From Ornithinimicrobium pekingense DSM 21552 (lineage in GTDB: Bacteria; Actinomycetota; Actinomycetes; Actinomycetales; Dermatophilaceae): 64,000 nt of DNA. The stretch is taken from positions 250,868 through 314,867 of the forward strand of contig NZ_ATWJ01000009.1 in the NCBI RefSeq assembly GCF_000421185.1, read 5' to 3'. A model generated the notes under the pieces. The model did not search any database. It was not told where the DNA came from and saw nothing but the letters and a program-made list of their open reading frames with translations. The translations under genes were made by a program, and so were the position numbers. Shown here piece after piece: positions 54,480-62,944 of this stretch. Position 1 is the stretch's first letter. Every line of letters begins with the position of its first letter.

Positions 54480-56146
54480 GTCTCGCCGCCCTGCGGGGAC
54501 TGCTGCCCAGCCCGGCCGACTACGCCGACGTCCCGCGGCACTGGCGCTCCGACCTGGCGGCGGGCGCGACCGTCGGCATCGTCGCACTCCCCCTGGCGCT
54601 CGCCTTCGGCATCAGCTCCGGGGCCGGCGCCGCCGCAGGCCTCGTCACCGCCGTCGTCGCCGGCCTCGTGGCCGCGGTCTTCGGCGGGTCCAACGTCCAG
54701 GTGTCCGGGCCGACGGGGGCCATGGCCGTCGTCCTCGTGCCGATCGTCGGCGAGCACGGCGTGGCCGCGCTGGCGGTCGTGGGCATCCTCGCCGGCCTGA
54801 TGCTGATGGTCGCGGGGGCGCTGCGGCTGGGCCAGCTGATCGGGCTCGTCCCGTGGCCGGTGATCGCCGGCTTCACCGCCGGGATCGGCGTCATCATCTT
54901 CCTGCAGCAGGTCCCGCTCGTGCTCGGACCGGTGGAGGCGGGCACCCGGCCTGTCACCGCAGCCTGGCACGCGCTGCAGGGCGCGGACTGGGCCGCTGCG
55001 GTGTGGCCGCTGGCGGTCGTCGCCGTGGTCGTCGCGCTCATGCTCGTCGTTCCGCTGTGGAACGACCGCCTCCCCGTCTCCCTGCTGGCCATCGTCCTCG
55101 TGACCGTCGCAGCCGAGGTGCTGGACCTGCCGCTGGCCCGGATCGGGCAGATCCCCTCCTCGCTGCCGGTGCCCACGCTCCCCTCGGTCGACCCCGCGCT
55201 CCTGCAGACGGTGCTCACCGCCGCGATCGCCGTCGCCGCCCTGTCAGCCATCGAGTCGCTGCTGTCGGCGCGGGTGGCGGTCGACCTGTCGGGCGACGCC
55301 CGCTACAACCCCGACCGCGAGCTCGTCGGGCAGGGTATGGCGTGCATCGCCTCCGGCGCGTTCGGCGGCATACCCGCTACCGGCGCCATCGCGCGCACGG
55401 CCGTCAACGTGCGTGCCGGCGGGCGCACCCGGCTGTCCGTGATCACGCACTCCCTCGTCCTGCTCGGCGTGATCTACCTCGCCTCCGGGCCGGTCTCCCG
55501 CATCCCGATGGCCGCGCTGGCCGCCGTGCTGATGCTCACCGCCGTGCGGATGGTCCCGGCCCGCGAGATCCGGACCATCCTGCGCTCCACCCGCTCCGAC
55601 GCCGTCGTGCTGGTGCTCACCATGGTGGTCACGGTGCTCGTCGACCTCGTCGAGGCGGTCCAGATCGGCATCGCGGTCGCGGCGGTCTTCGCCCTGCGCG
55701 CCGTCGCCCGCACCAGCGGCGTCCGCCGGGAGCCGATCGACAGCGCGCCGGACCCCGCCGACGAGCGCATCGCGGTCTACCGGCTGTCCGGCTCGATGTT
55801 CTTCGGCGCCGCCGAGCGCGTCCGCAGCGACGTCCAGGCCGAGGGTCACATCGACGTCGTCATCCTCGCCTTCTCCCAGCTGCGCACGCTGGACGCCACC
55901 GGCGCCAACACCCTGGCCGAGATCGTCCGCGCCCTGGAGCGCCAGGGCGTCACCGTGCTCATCAAGGGGGTTCCGAGCCAGCACATGGCCCTCATGCGCT
56001 CGGTCGGCGTCATCGACGCCCTGCGCGACCGACGGCACCTCTTCGACGCCTTCCCCGACGCGCTCGAGCACGCCAGGGGCCACGTGCGCCGCGCAGCCGC
56101 CTCGCCCCCGGCCGCGCCGCTCGGCGAGCCGGTCCCGACGGGCTGA
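54476..56146 (+). CDS. SulP family anion transporter
   Basis: 556 residues. About 10-12 membrane helices (DLAAGATVGIVALPLALAFGISSGAGAAAGLVTAVVAGLVAAVFGGSNVQVSGPTGAM) and a C-terminal STAS domain (about 425-520: RIAVYRLSGSMFFGAAERV..., LDATGANTLAEI). SulP proteins carry sulfate, bicarbonate or other anions; which one is unknown here. Translationally coupled to the ArsR gene, which probably controls it. Confidence 0.92.
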   Translation: MSLAALRGLLPSPADYADVPRHWRSDLAAGATVGIVALPLALAFGISSGAGAAAGLVTAVVAGLVAAVFGGSNVQVSGPTGAMAVVLVPIVGEHGVAALAVVGILAGLMLMVAGALRLGQLIGLVPWPVIAGFTAGIGVIIFLQQVPLVLGPVEAGTRPVTAAWHALQGADWAAAVWPLAVVAVVVALMLVVPLWNDRLPVSLLAIVLVTVAAEVLDLPLARIGQIPSSLPVPTLPSVDPALLQTVLTAAIAVAALSAIESLLSARVAVDLSGDARYNPDRELVGQGMACIASGAFGGIPATGAIARTAVNVRAGGRTRLSVITHSLVLLGVIYLASGPVSRIPMAALAAVLMLTAVRMVPAREIRTILRSTRSDAVVLVLTMVVTVLVDLVEAVQIGIAVAAVFALRAVARTSGVRREPIDSAPDPADERIAVYRLSGSMFFGAAERVRSDVQAEGHIDVVILAFSQLRTLDATGANTLAEIVRALERQGVTVLIKGVPSQHMALMRSVGVIDALRDRRHLFDAFPDALEHARGHVRRAAASPPAAPLGEPVPTG

Positions 56147-56172
56147 CCTCACCGACCGTCGGGCGTGTGTCC

Positions 56173-56829
56173 TCAGAAGTCGAACCCGCCGAAGTCGCCG
56201 CCGAAGTCGCCCGAGCCGAGCTCCCCGCCGAAGTCTCCGCCGCCGAACTCCTGGCCGCCGAACTCCCCGCCACCGGCCTCGGCACCCGCCGCGTCACCAC
56301 CGTCACCGGCGCCCGTGTCACCGACACCCTCTCCGGCGTCCGCGGCCTCGGGCGACGTCTCGTAACCACCGAAGAGCGACTGGGCGATGGCACTGCCCAC
56401 GACGACACCGGCGATGGTGCCCAGCATCGAGCCGGCCATCATCGAGCCCATGCCGGGGCCGGCGAAGGCCGACTGCATGTATCCGGGCTGCCGCATCTCG
56501 GCCCGCGTGGCCGACCGCGCCAGGTCGCCCGGGTCGTCGGACTGCGGCGCCTCACCGGTGGGCAGGTCCTGGCTCAGCCGGCCGAGGACCTGCTGGCGCT
56601 GCTCCGGCGACAGCTGCGCGAACGCCTCGGCGTGCACCTCCTCCAGGCGCTCCGGCGGGGCGGTGCGCAGCAGGTAGCGGTAGCGCGCGACGGCCCGCTC
56701 GTTCTCCGAGGAGACGGCCTCGCCGACGGGCCGCATCGAGCCCTGCTGCGCCGGGAGAGGCGGCTCGTAGCCGCCGGTCGGCCGCTGCTGCTGCGGCTCA
56801 CGTCCGAGAAGTCGATCGAGGAAGCCCAT
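56173..56829 (-). CDS. Hypothetical protein with Gly-rich DFGG tail
   Basis: 218 residues. MGFLDRLLGRE start, a helical middle (EAVSSENERAVARYRYLLRTAPPERLEEVHAEAFAQLSPEQRQQVL), a hydrophobic Gly/Met/Ala helix (about 125-150), and a tail of repeating GGxFGG units. No family name recognised; such proteins recur in Actinobacteria. ATG lies six bases after TAACGT (56836-56841), inside the end of rluD, so likely leaderless. Convergent with the SulP gene, 26 bp apart. Confidence 0.6.
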   Translation of the reverse strand: MGFLDRLLGREPQQQRPTGGYEPPLPAQQGSMRPVGEAVSSENERAVARYRYLLRTAPPERLEEVHAEAFAQLSPEQRQQVLGRLSQDLPTGEAPQSDDPGDLARSATRAEMRQPGYMQSAFAGPGMGSMMAGSMLGTIAGVVVGSAIAQSLFGGYETSPEAADAGEGVGDTGAGDGGDAAGAEAGGGEFGGQEFGGGDFGGELGSGDFGGDFGGFDF

Positions 56830-56838
56830 GCCTCGACG

Positions 56839-57768
56839 TTAGCCGCGGATGACGTCCAGCGCGTGCTGCAGGTCGTCGGGGTAGGGCGACTCGAACTCGA
56901 CATACTCCCCGCTGCCGGGGTGCAGGAAGCCGAGCTTGGTCGCGTGCAGCCACTGCCGGGTCAGCCCCAGCCGCTTGGCGAGCGTGGGGTCGGCGCCGTA
57001 GGTCAGGTCGCCGCAGCACGGGTGGTGCAGCGCGGAGAAGTGCACGCGGATCTGGTGCGTGCGTCCAGTCTCGAGGTGGATCTCCAGCAGGCTGGCGGAG
57101 CGGTGCGCCTCGAGCAGCTCGTAGTGCGTCAGGCTCGGCCGGCCGTCGCGACGGACCGCGAAGCGGTAGTCGTGCCCGGGGTGGCGCCCGATCGGGGCGT
57201 CGATCGTGCCCTCGTGCGGGTCGGGCAGGCCCTGCACCAGTGAGTGGTAGGTCTTGTCGACGGTCCGGTCGCGGAAGGCCTGCTTGAGCACGGTGTAGGC
57301 CCGCTCGGACTTGGCGATCACCATGAGCCCGGAGGTGCCGACGTCCAGGCGCTGCACGATCCCCTGCCGCTCCGGCGCGCCGGAGGTGGAGATGCGGTAG
57401 CCCGCGGCGGCCAGCCCGCCCACGACGGTCGGACCGGACCAGCCGACGCTCGGGTGGGCGGCGACCATGGCCGGCTTGTCGACGACGACCATCTCGGTGT
57501 CGTCGTGCACGATGCGCATGCCCTCGACCGGCTCGGCCACCACCTCCAGGCCGGGCGGCGGCCCGACTGGCGGCAGGACGACCTCGATCCAGCTGCCACC
57601 CACGACCCGGTCGGACTTGCCGACGACGCGTCCGTCCTGGCTGACGTGCCCGCCGGCGGCGAGGTCGGCGACCTTGGACCGCGACAGGCCGAGGAGCCGT
57701 GCGAGGGCGGCGTCGACCCGCTCGCCCTCCAGCCCGTCGGGCACCAGAAAGGTGCGCGACTCGCTCAC
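56839..57768 (-). CDS. rluD: Pseudouridine synthase, RluD family
   Basis: 309 residues. N-terminal S4 domain ([31 protein letters not shown]), catalytic domain with HRLD-type [19 protein letters not shown] carrying the nucleophile Asp, and KTYHSLVQG and GRTHQIRVH. Acts on 23S rRNA uridines in related proteins. GTG start overlaps the lspA stop by four bases (GTGA), one operon with traR and lspA. Confidence 0.93.
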   Translation of the reverse strand: MSESRTFLVPDGLEGERVDAALARLLGLSRSKVADLAAGGHVSQDGRVVGKSDRVVGGSWIEVVLPPVGPPPGLEVVAEPVEGMRIVHDDTEMVVVDKPAMVAAHPSVGWSGPTVVGGLAAAGYRISTSGAPERQGIVQRLDVGTSGLMVIAKSERAYTVLKQAFRDRTVDKTYHSLVQGLPDPHEGTIDAPIGRHPGHDYRFAVRRDGRPSLTHYELLEAHRSASLLEIHLETGRTHQIRVHFSALHHPCCGDLTYGADPTLAKRLGLTRQWLHATKLGFLHPGSGEYVEFESPYPDDLQHALDVIRG

Positions 57769-58388
57769 CGGCCGGGCTCCGTCCGGTCCGCGGAGGTATG
57801 CGGTGCCGCCGCGTCGTGCGTGGTGTCGTCGTCGTCGGCCTGCGTGCGCGGCGACTCATAAGCCTCGTCGGACTTGCCCTCGCGCGTGCCGTCGGGGTGG
57901 AAGCCGCGCAGCGCCAGCAGCGCGATCAGGCAGGCGGCCGTCGTCACGCCGATGTCGGCGACGTTGAAGATCGGGAAGTTGGGCAGGCGCAGGAAGTCCA
58001 CGACGTGGCCAAGCCCGGGGGCGGGGGCGCGGAAGAAGCGGTCGACGAGGTTGCCCACCGCGCCGCCGAGCAGCAGCCCGAGCGCGATGGCCCAGGGCAG
58101 GCTGCGGACCTTGAGCGCCTGCCAGACGATCAGCACGGAGATGATCGAGGCGACGACGGTCAGCACGCCGGTCGAGCCGGTGCCGAGCGAGAACGCCGCC
58201 CCGGAGTTGTAGATCAGGTGCAGCCGCAGCAGGTCGCCCACGACCTGCACCGGCTCCCCCAGGGTCAGGGCTCGTTCGGCCCACAACTTGGTGACCTGGT
58301 CGAGGACGATCCAGACCGCGGCGATGCCGAGGACGAGGAGGGTCCGACGGGGGCGTCGGCTCAGCGGCGTTCCTGCTTCTGCTTGCAT
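57765..58388 (-). CDS. lspA: Lipoprotein signal peptidase (prolipoprotein peptidase II)
   Basis: 207 residues. Four membrane helices; catalytic Asp residues in VGNLVDRFF and NVADIGVT, and the conserved NSGAAFSL. Cuts lipoprotein signal peptides. Starts within the end of the traR gene: ATG 58388, or ATG 58397, gives a 28-37 bp overlap and no Shine-Dalgarno is visible, so start is uncertain. A charged C-terminal tail (about 45 residues) is longer than in E. coli. Confidence 0.92.
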   Translation of the reverse strand: MQAEAGTPLSRRPRRTLLVLGIAAVWIVLDQVTKLWAERALTLGEPVQVVGDLLRLHLIYNSGAAFSLGTGSTGVLTVVASIISVLIVWQALKVRSLPWAIALGLLLGGAVGNLVDRFFRAPAPGLGHVVDFLRLPNFPIFNVADIGVTTAACLIALLALRGFHPDGTREGKSDEAYESPRTQADDDDTTHDAAAPHTSADRTEPGR

Positions 58389-58798
58389 GTCATGCATAGC
58401 GTCGCACGGGGAAAGGCCTGGAGCCGCATCTTGCCCACGGGCCGCCCGCACGACTCGCAGTCGCCGTAGGTGCCGTTGTTCATCCGCTCCAGGGCGTGGA
58501 GGGTCTGCAGCAGCAGCGCCTTGGCGTTGTTGGTCAGCGACAGCTCGTGCTCCCGCTCCCAGGTGGCCGCCCCCGCGTCTGCCTGGTCGTCGCCGGCCCC
58601 GTCGCCGTAGCTGCGCATGAGCTCGACCAGGTCGTGCTCGGCCTCGTGCACCTCGGCGCTCAGGCGCTCGGCGTCGGCCTCCAGCTCGGCGCGCACCTCG
58701 GCCAGCTCCTCGGCCGACCAGGGCGCCTCGTCGTCGCGCACGCTCAGCGTCTCGTGCACGTCCTCGGGTGGGGTGGTGATGTTCTTCGCCTTGGCCAC
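58361..58798 (-). CDS. TraR/DksA family zinc-finger protein
   Basis: 145 residues. N-terminal charged coiled coil (SAEELAEVRAELEADAERLSAEVHEAEHDLVELMRS) and C-terminal four-Cys zinc finger [25 protein letters not shown]. DksA-like proteins bind RNA polymerase; this actinobacterial version lies in the division cluster. GTG 58798 has GAAGGG eight bases upstream. Promoter at 58864-58892. Its 3' end overlaps lspA. Confidence 0.9.
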   Translation of the reverse strand: MAKAKNITTPPEDVHETLSVRDDEAPWSAEELAEVRAELEADAERLSAEVHEAEHDLVELMRSYGDGAGDDQADAGAATWEREHELSLTNNAKALLLQTLHALERMNNGTYGDCESCGRPVGKMRLQAFPRATLCMTCKQKQERR

Positions 58799-58863
58799 AC
58801 CGGTGCCCTTCTCTGGCAGGAAGCCCGACCGGTCCCTGCTGCCGGATCGCGCGTGGTGCGGGA

Positions 58864-58892
58864 AGGATAGGACACCGAATAGCCGTTGACAA
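58864..58892 (-). promoter_or_regulatory. Sigma-A-like promoter of the traR-lspA-rluD operon
   Basis: On the minus strand TTGTCA (58887-58892), exact 17-base spacer, TATCCT (58864-58869). It is the closest match to a vegetative promoter that I noticed in the window, about 60 nt before the start codon. Confidence 0.7.
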
Positions 58893-58969
58893 CGACTTTG
58901 GTCACTCCGGTCCCTCGTGTCGCCGCGCGCCGAGGCCGGGCCCCAACGAGACCATGACCACGGCATACA

Positions 58970-59013
58970 CGACGAGGGCGCCCCGGCCGCAGCCGGGACG
59001 CCCTCGCGCGTCG
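58970..59013. terminator. Long hairpin after wag31
   Basis: CGACG-AGGGCG-...GGC pairs with GCC...CGCCCT-...CGTCG around CGCA, with small internal bulges. Directly after the wag31 stop; separates wag31 from the traR promoter. Confidence 0.7.
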
Positions 59014-59022
59014 TGAGAAACG

Positions 59023-60363
59023 TCAGTCGTTGGAGTTCTCGACCTTGGACAGCTGGTCGGACAGGAACGCCCGGAGCCGGTCGCGCAGCTCGACCTCCTG
59101 GGTCTGCAGCTCGCCGATGCGGCCGGTCAGGGAGTTCTGCCGCGTGGTGAGGTCCTCGAGGATGCCAGCGCGCTGCTGCTCGGCCTCGCCGACCATCTGG
59201 TCGCGGGAGGTCTGGCCCTCGGTGACCAGCGTGTCGTGCGTCTGCTGGCCGGTCGTGACCAGCTCGTCGTGCTTGGCCTGACCCTCGGTGACGAGGCGGT
59301 GCCGCTCCTGCTGGCCCTCCTGGACGAGGTTGTCGTGGGTCTGCTGGCCGGTCTGGACGAGCTCGTCGTGCTTGGCGTGCCCCTCCTGGACCAGGCGGTC
59401 GTGCGTCTCCTGGCCGGTCTGCACGAGCTCGTCGTGGCGGGTCTGGCCCTCGGTGACGAGACGGTCGTGGGTCTCCTGGCCGTCGGTGATGAGCTCGTCG
59501 CGCTTCTGGTCGGCCTCGGTCACGACGCGGTCGCGGTAGGTCTCGGCCTCCTCGACCAGGCGGGCCTTGGTCGTCTCGCCCTCGGCGACGTGCTGGTCGT
59601 GCAGGCGCTGGGCCAGGGAGATGATCGTGGTGGGGTCCTCACCGGGCTGGCCCGGTGCGGCGGCGGCCATCATCGGGGCGGCGGCGCCGACCTCCTGCGC
59701 CTGGCGGGCCGACTCCTCGGCCTCGAGCGCGCGCTGCTGGGCCTGCTGCAGCTCGTCCTCCAGCTGGCGGACGCGCTCGTCGGCGGCGGTCACGCGGCCC
59801 CGCAGGTCCTCGGCCTCGGCGGTCGAGCTCTCCGCGCCCTCGCTGTGGGCCTGCTCGGCGGCACGGGCGCGCTCCTCGGCCTCGGCGCGGGCCGCCTGGC
59901 ACTCCTGGAGCTGGCGCCGCAGGTCCTCGACCTCGCCGGAGCGGTCCTCGACGGCCGGAGCGGCCTCGGCGGCCTGCTCCGCCTCGCCCTGAGAGGCGAC
60001 GCGCTGCTCGAGCTCGGCCGCGGTGCGGCGGGCGTCGTCGGCCTCGGCCTGGGCCCGCTCGGCGGCGGCGCGCTCGGACTCGACCTGGGCGCGGAGCTGC
60101 TCGAGCTCGGCCTCGAGGTCGTCACGGCCCTGGTCGGGCGCGAAGGAGGCGGTGCGGAAGTTGTCGGTCTGGTCCCCGCCGTAGCCCTGCCCCGCACGGC
60201 AGTCCTCGAGGTCGGAGCGGAGCCCGTCGTTCTCGGCGAGCAGCCTGCGCAGCTCGACGACCACCTCGTCGAGGAAGTCGTCGACCTGGGTCTCGTCATA
60301 CCCTCGCCTCAGGTGCGTCGCACTGAAGCTCTTCTTGATGACGTCCTCGGGGGACAGCGCCAT
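59023..60363 (-). CDS. wag31: DivIVA/Wag31 polar growth protein with hendecad repeats
   Basis: 446 residues, longer than typical Wag31 (about 260-300). Conserved N-terminal DivIVA domain (LSPEDVIKKSFSATHLRRGYDETQVDDFLDEVVVELRRLL), an Ala/Glu/Arg coiled coil, then twelve 11-residue repeats of form xLVxxGQxxHD at residues 268-399 (59167-59562) and a final conserved helix. Marks cell poles and septum and recruits growth proteins. ATG follows GAGGTG; TAGAGT at 60450-60455 is a possible -10, giving a leader of about 80 nt. Confidence 0.93.
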   Translation of the reverse strand: MALSPEDVIKKSFSATHLRRGYDETQVDDFLDEVVVELRRLLAENDGLRSDLEDCRAGQGYGGDQTDNFRTASFAPDQGRDDLEAELEQLRAQVESERAAAERAQAEADDARRTAAELEQRVASQGEAEQAAEAAPAVEDRSGEVEDLRRQLQECQAARAEAEERARAAEQAHSEGAESSTAEAEDLRGRVTAADERVRQLEDELQQAQQRALEAEESARQAQEVGAAAPMMAAAAPGQPGEDPTTIISLAQRLHDQHVAEGETTKARLVEEAETYRDRVVTEADQKRDELITDGQETHDRLVTEGQTRHDELVQTGQETHDRLVQEGHAKHDELVQTGQQTHDNLVQEGQQERHRLVTEGQAKHDELVTTGQQTHDTLVTEGQTSRDQMVGEAEQQRAGILEDLTTRQNSLTGRIGELQTQEVELRDRLRAFLSDQLSKVENSND

Positions 60364-60507
60364 GTTTCACCTCGATCAGGAAGTCACCGGCCGTGCCCCC
60401 TCACGACAGGGCATGCCCGATGACGTGCGGTCATGCACGTGCAACGGCAACTCTAACCCACACCCGGCACGCCGGCCACGCGCGAAGCAGCAGGCCAGCG
60501 GCCCGCC

Positions 60508-60792
60508 TCAGAAGGGCAGGGCCAGGACCAGCTGCCGACCGAAGCTCACGGCGATGATCAGCACCAGGAAGCCTAGGTCGAGCGCGACGTTGCCCAGCCG
60601 CAGCGGCGGGATGACGCGGCGCAGGGCGCGCAGGGGCGGGTCGGTGAGCGCGTAGATCCCGTTGGCCAGCACCAGGATCGGCCCCTTGGGCCGCCAGTCC
60701 CGCGCGAAGACCTGCACCCAGTCGAAGACCAGGCGTCCGATGAGGACGAAGAGGTACAGGCTGAGGATGAGCGAGAGGAGCTGGCCGACCAT
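60508..60792 (-). CDS. YggT family membrane protein
   Basis: 94 residues, two hydrophobic helices (LLSLILSLYLFVLIGRLVFDWV and LDLGFLVLIIAVSFG) and the family motif ALTDPPLRALRRVIPPLRLG. A regular member of the sepF-wag31 neighbourhood; role in division or osmotic homeostasis is not settled. ATG lies six bases after TAACCT (60799-60804): leaderless. Confidence 0.92.
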   Translation of the reverse strand: MVGQLLSLILSLYLFVLIGRLVFDWVQVFARDWRPKGPILVLANGIYALTDPPLRALRRVIPPLRLGNVALDLGFLVLIIAVSFGRQLVLALPF

Positions 60793-60865
60793 GCGCCAAG
60801 GTTACGTGACCGTCATGGCCGTCAGGTCCACGAGCAGGGCACCTGCCCCCGCCAGGGCTGCGGAC

Positions 60866-61588
60866 TCACCGGGGACCGTGGTGATCAGCCAGAGCAAGGG
60901 GCCGGCGCGCGGTCACGAACACCGAGACACCGGGCGCTCGACGGACGGGCAGGTGGCGTTCGAGGCGGACGACGAGTCCCAGAGCGGTGTTGACGACGGC
61001 GCGTGGCTCGTCCAGATCACTGCCGGACGAACGACGTCGGTGCAGAGCGACGAGGGGTCTGAGCAAGACCATCCACGAACGTGACTCCACCACCTCCAGC
61101 CCGGCGCTCTCGAGCAGGGCGAGGAACTCTGGTCGTCGGTATCGACGCAGATGCCCCACCGCAACGTCATGGGCGGACCACAGTCCCGGGTCGACCGGGA
61201 CAGACGCGATCAGCGTTCCCCCTGGTTTGAGGACACGGACCACCTCGGCCACGGCGCACCTGTCATCAGACAGATGCTCAAGAACATCAAGCGCAACCAC
61301 CAGGTCGAACGCGCGGCTCGCGACCGGCAGGTGGTGCGCATCCGCCCTGACGACCTCCAGCCCGCGCTCCCGTGCGGACTGGCCGCCTTCCCGCGTGAAC
61401 TCAAGGGCGATCACCTTCCACCCGAGAGCCTTCAGCACACGGGTGTTTCCGCCTCCCGCCGCGCCGATGTCGAGCGCCAGCCCCGGTGCGAGATCCCGGG
61501 CGCGACGCCTGAGCAGGTCACGTCGTTCGGCATACCACCAGTGCCGATCCTCCAGCCGCACCAGCTTCCGGATCTCTTCCGCGTCCAA
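60866..61588 (-). CDS. Class I SAM-dependent methyltransferase
   Basis: 240 residues. SAM-binding ALDIGAAGGGNTRVLKALGW, acidic VVRADAHHLPVASRAFDLVVALDVLEHL and LKPGGTLIASVPV fit Methyltransf_11; N-terminal WWYAERRDLLRRRA is common in methyltransferases linked to surface polymers. Substrate unknown. Start uncertain: TTG 61588 or GTG 61561; no Shine-Dalgarno seen. Its place between yggT and sepF is unusual, and the local base use looks less GC-rich than its neighbours. Confidence 0.8.
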   Translation of the reverse strand: MDAEEIRKLVRLEDRHWWYAERRDLLRRRARDLAPGLALDIGAAGGGNTRVLKALGWKVIALEFTREGGQSARERGLEVVRADAHHLPVASRAFDLVVALDVLEHLSDDRCAVAEVVRVLKPGGTLIASVPVDPGLWSAHDVAVGHLRRYRRPEFLALLESAGLEVVESRSWMVLLRPLVALHRRRSSGSDLDEPRAVVNTALGLVVRLERHLPVRRAPGVSVFVTARRPLALADHHGPR

Positions 61589-61631
61589 GCCGGCGCCGTC
61601 AGACGTAGATGCGCTGGGAGGGGTCCAGGCC

Positions 61632-62153
61632 TCAGCTCTGGTTGAAAGGACCCTGGGCGTTGCGCGCCGGGGTCTCCGCCCCGCCGTCCACCTCGATGTA
61701 CTCCGGGCTGAGCAGGAAGACCTTGCTCGTGACCCGCTCGATGGAGCCGTGCAGGCCGAAGGCCAGGCCGGCGGAGAAGTCGACCAGGCGCTTGGCGTCG
61801 GCGTCGTCCATGTCGGTGAGGTTGATGATCACCGGGACGCCGTCGCGGAAGGCCTCACCGATGTTCTTGGCCTCGTTGTAGGTGCGCGGGTGGATCGTGG
61901 TGATGCGGTTGAGTTCGCTCATCTGGGGCTCCCGGACGACCTGCTTGGCGGGCGTGCGCCGCGGAAGGGGGGTGACCTCGGCGCCCACGTGCGGGCGCTC
62001 CTCGTCGTCGCGCACGGCACGCACCGGCGAGACCGGGGCCTCGTCGCGGACGGGCTCGCGACGGGTGTCGTCGTAGGCGTCGTAGTCGTCGTAACGCTCG
62101 TCGGACTCGGCGAGTCCGAGGTACTCCATCGTCTTGCGCAGCGCCCCGGCCAT
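61632..62153 (-). CDS. sepF: SepF cell-division protein
   Basis: 173 residues. N-terminal amphipathic membrane-binding segment (MAGALRKTMEYLGL), a charged disordered linker, and the SepF/DUF552 core (ITTIHPRTYNEAKNIGEAFRDGVPVIINLTDMDDADAKRLVDFSAGLAFGLHG). Links FtsZ to the membrane. ATG 62153 has AAGGAG eight bases upstream. Confidence 0.95.
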   Translation of the reverse strand: MAGALRKTMEYLGLAESDERYDDYDAYDDTRREPVRDEAPVSPVRAVRDDEERPHVGAEVTPLPRRTPAKQVVREPQMSELNRITTIHPRTYNEAKNIGEAFRDGVPVIINLTDMDDADAKRLVDFSAGLAFGLHGSIERVTSKVFLLSPEYIEVDGGAETPARNAQGPFNQS

Positions 62154-62212
62154 GTGTGCGAGCTCCTTGGTGCGACGGGCTGACACCCGTGGTGGATCGG
62201 TCGCTGCCGACG

Positions 62213-62944
62213 CTACAGCCGGGACCCCATGATGGCGGTGCCGACACGCAGGTGTGTCGCACCACAGGTCACAGCAGTTTCAAGGTCGCCGCTCATGCCC
62301 GCGGACAGCCACGTGGCCTCCGGGTGCTCCCGGCGCAGGTCCTCGCCGAGCCGGGCCAGCCGCTCGAAGGCCGCACGCGTCCCGTCATCGTCGAGACCGA
62401 GGGGCGCGACGGCCATGAGCCCGCGCAGCTGCAGGTGCTCGGCGGCCGCCACGGCGTCCGCGAGGGCGGGCACCTCCTCGGGCGCCGCTCCCCCGCGGCC
62501 CCGGTCCTCCCCCTGCCCCAGGTCGACCTGCAGGGTCACGGCGAGGGGGGTATGGCGTGCGCCCTCCTCGAGGGCGTTGCCCACGCCGCGGTCCAGCGCC
62601 CGGACCAGCTTGGCGCGGTCGACCGACTGGACGACGTCGGCATACCTCGTGACGTGGTTCGCCTTGTTGGTCTGCAGCTGGCCGATGAAGTGGACCGTGA
62701 GCCGCGACCGCACCTGCTCGTCCAGCTCGGCGACCTTGGGCCCGGCCTCCTGGTCGCGGTTCTCCCCCACGTGCTCGACCCCGAGCCCGGCCAGCTCGAC
62801 GACGTCATCACCGGGGAAGAACTTGGTGACGACGACGAGGGTGACCTCGGACGGGTCGCGGCCCGCAGCACGGCAGGCGTCGTCGATGCGGGTCTGGACG
62901 GCGGCGAGGTTGGCGGCGAGCTCGTCGCGTCGGCTGTCGGTCAC
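62213..62944 (-). CDS. yggS: PLP homeostasis protein YggS/PROSC
   Basis: 243 residues. PLP-binding alanine racemase-like barrel with the Schiff-base lysine in VTLVVVTKFFP, the signature HFIGQLQTNKANHV, and phosphate-binding GMSGDLETAV...GTAIMGSR. Controls free pyridoxal phosphate. GTG 62944 overlaps the pgeF stop by four bases, so it is translationally coupled to it. Confidence 0.94.
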   Translation of the reverse strand: MTDSRRDELAANLAAVQTRIDDACRAAGRDPSEVTLVVVTKFFPGDDVVELAGLGVEHVGENRDQEAGPKVAELDEQVRSRLTVHFIGQLQTNKANHVTRYADVVQSVDRAKLVRALDRGVGNALEEGARHTPLAVTLQVDLGQGEDRGRGGAAPEEVPALADAVAAAEHLQLRGLMAVAPLGLDDDGTRAAFERLARLGEDLRREHPEATWLSAGMSGDLETAVTCGATHLRVGTAIMGSRL

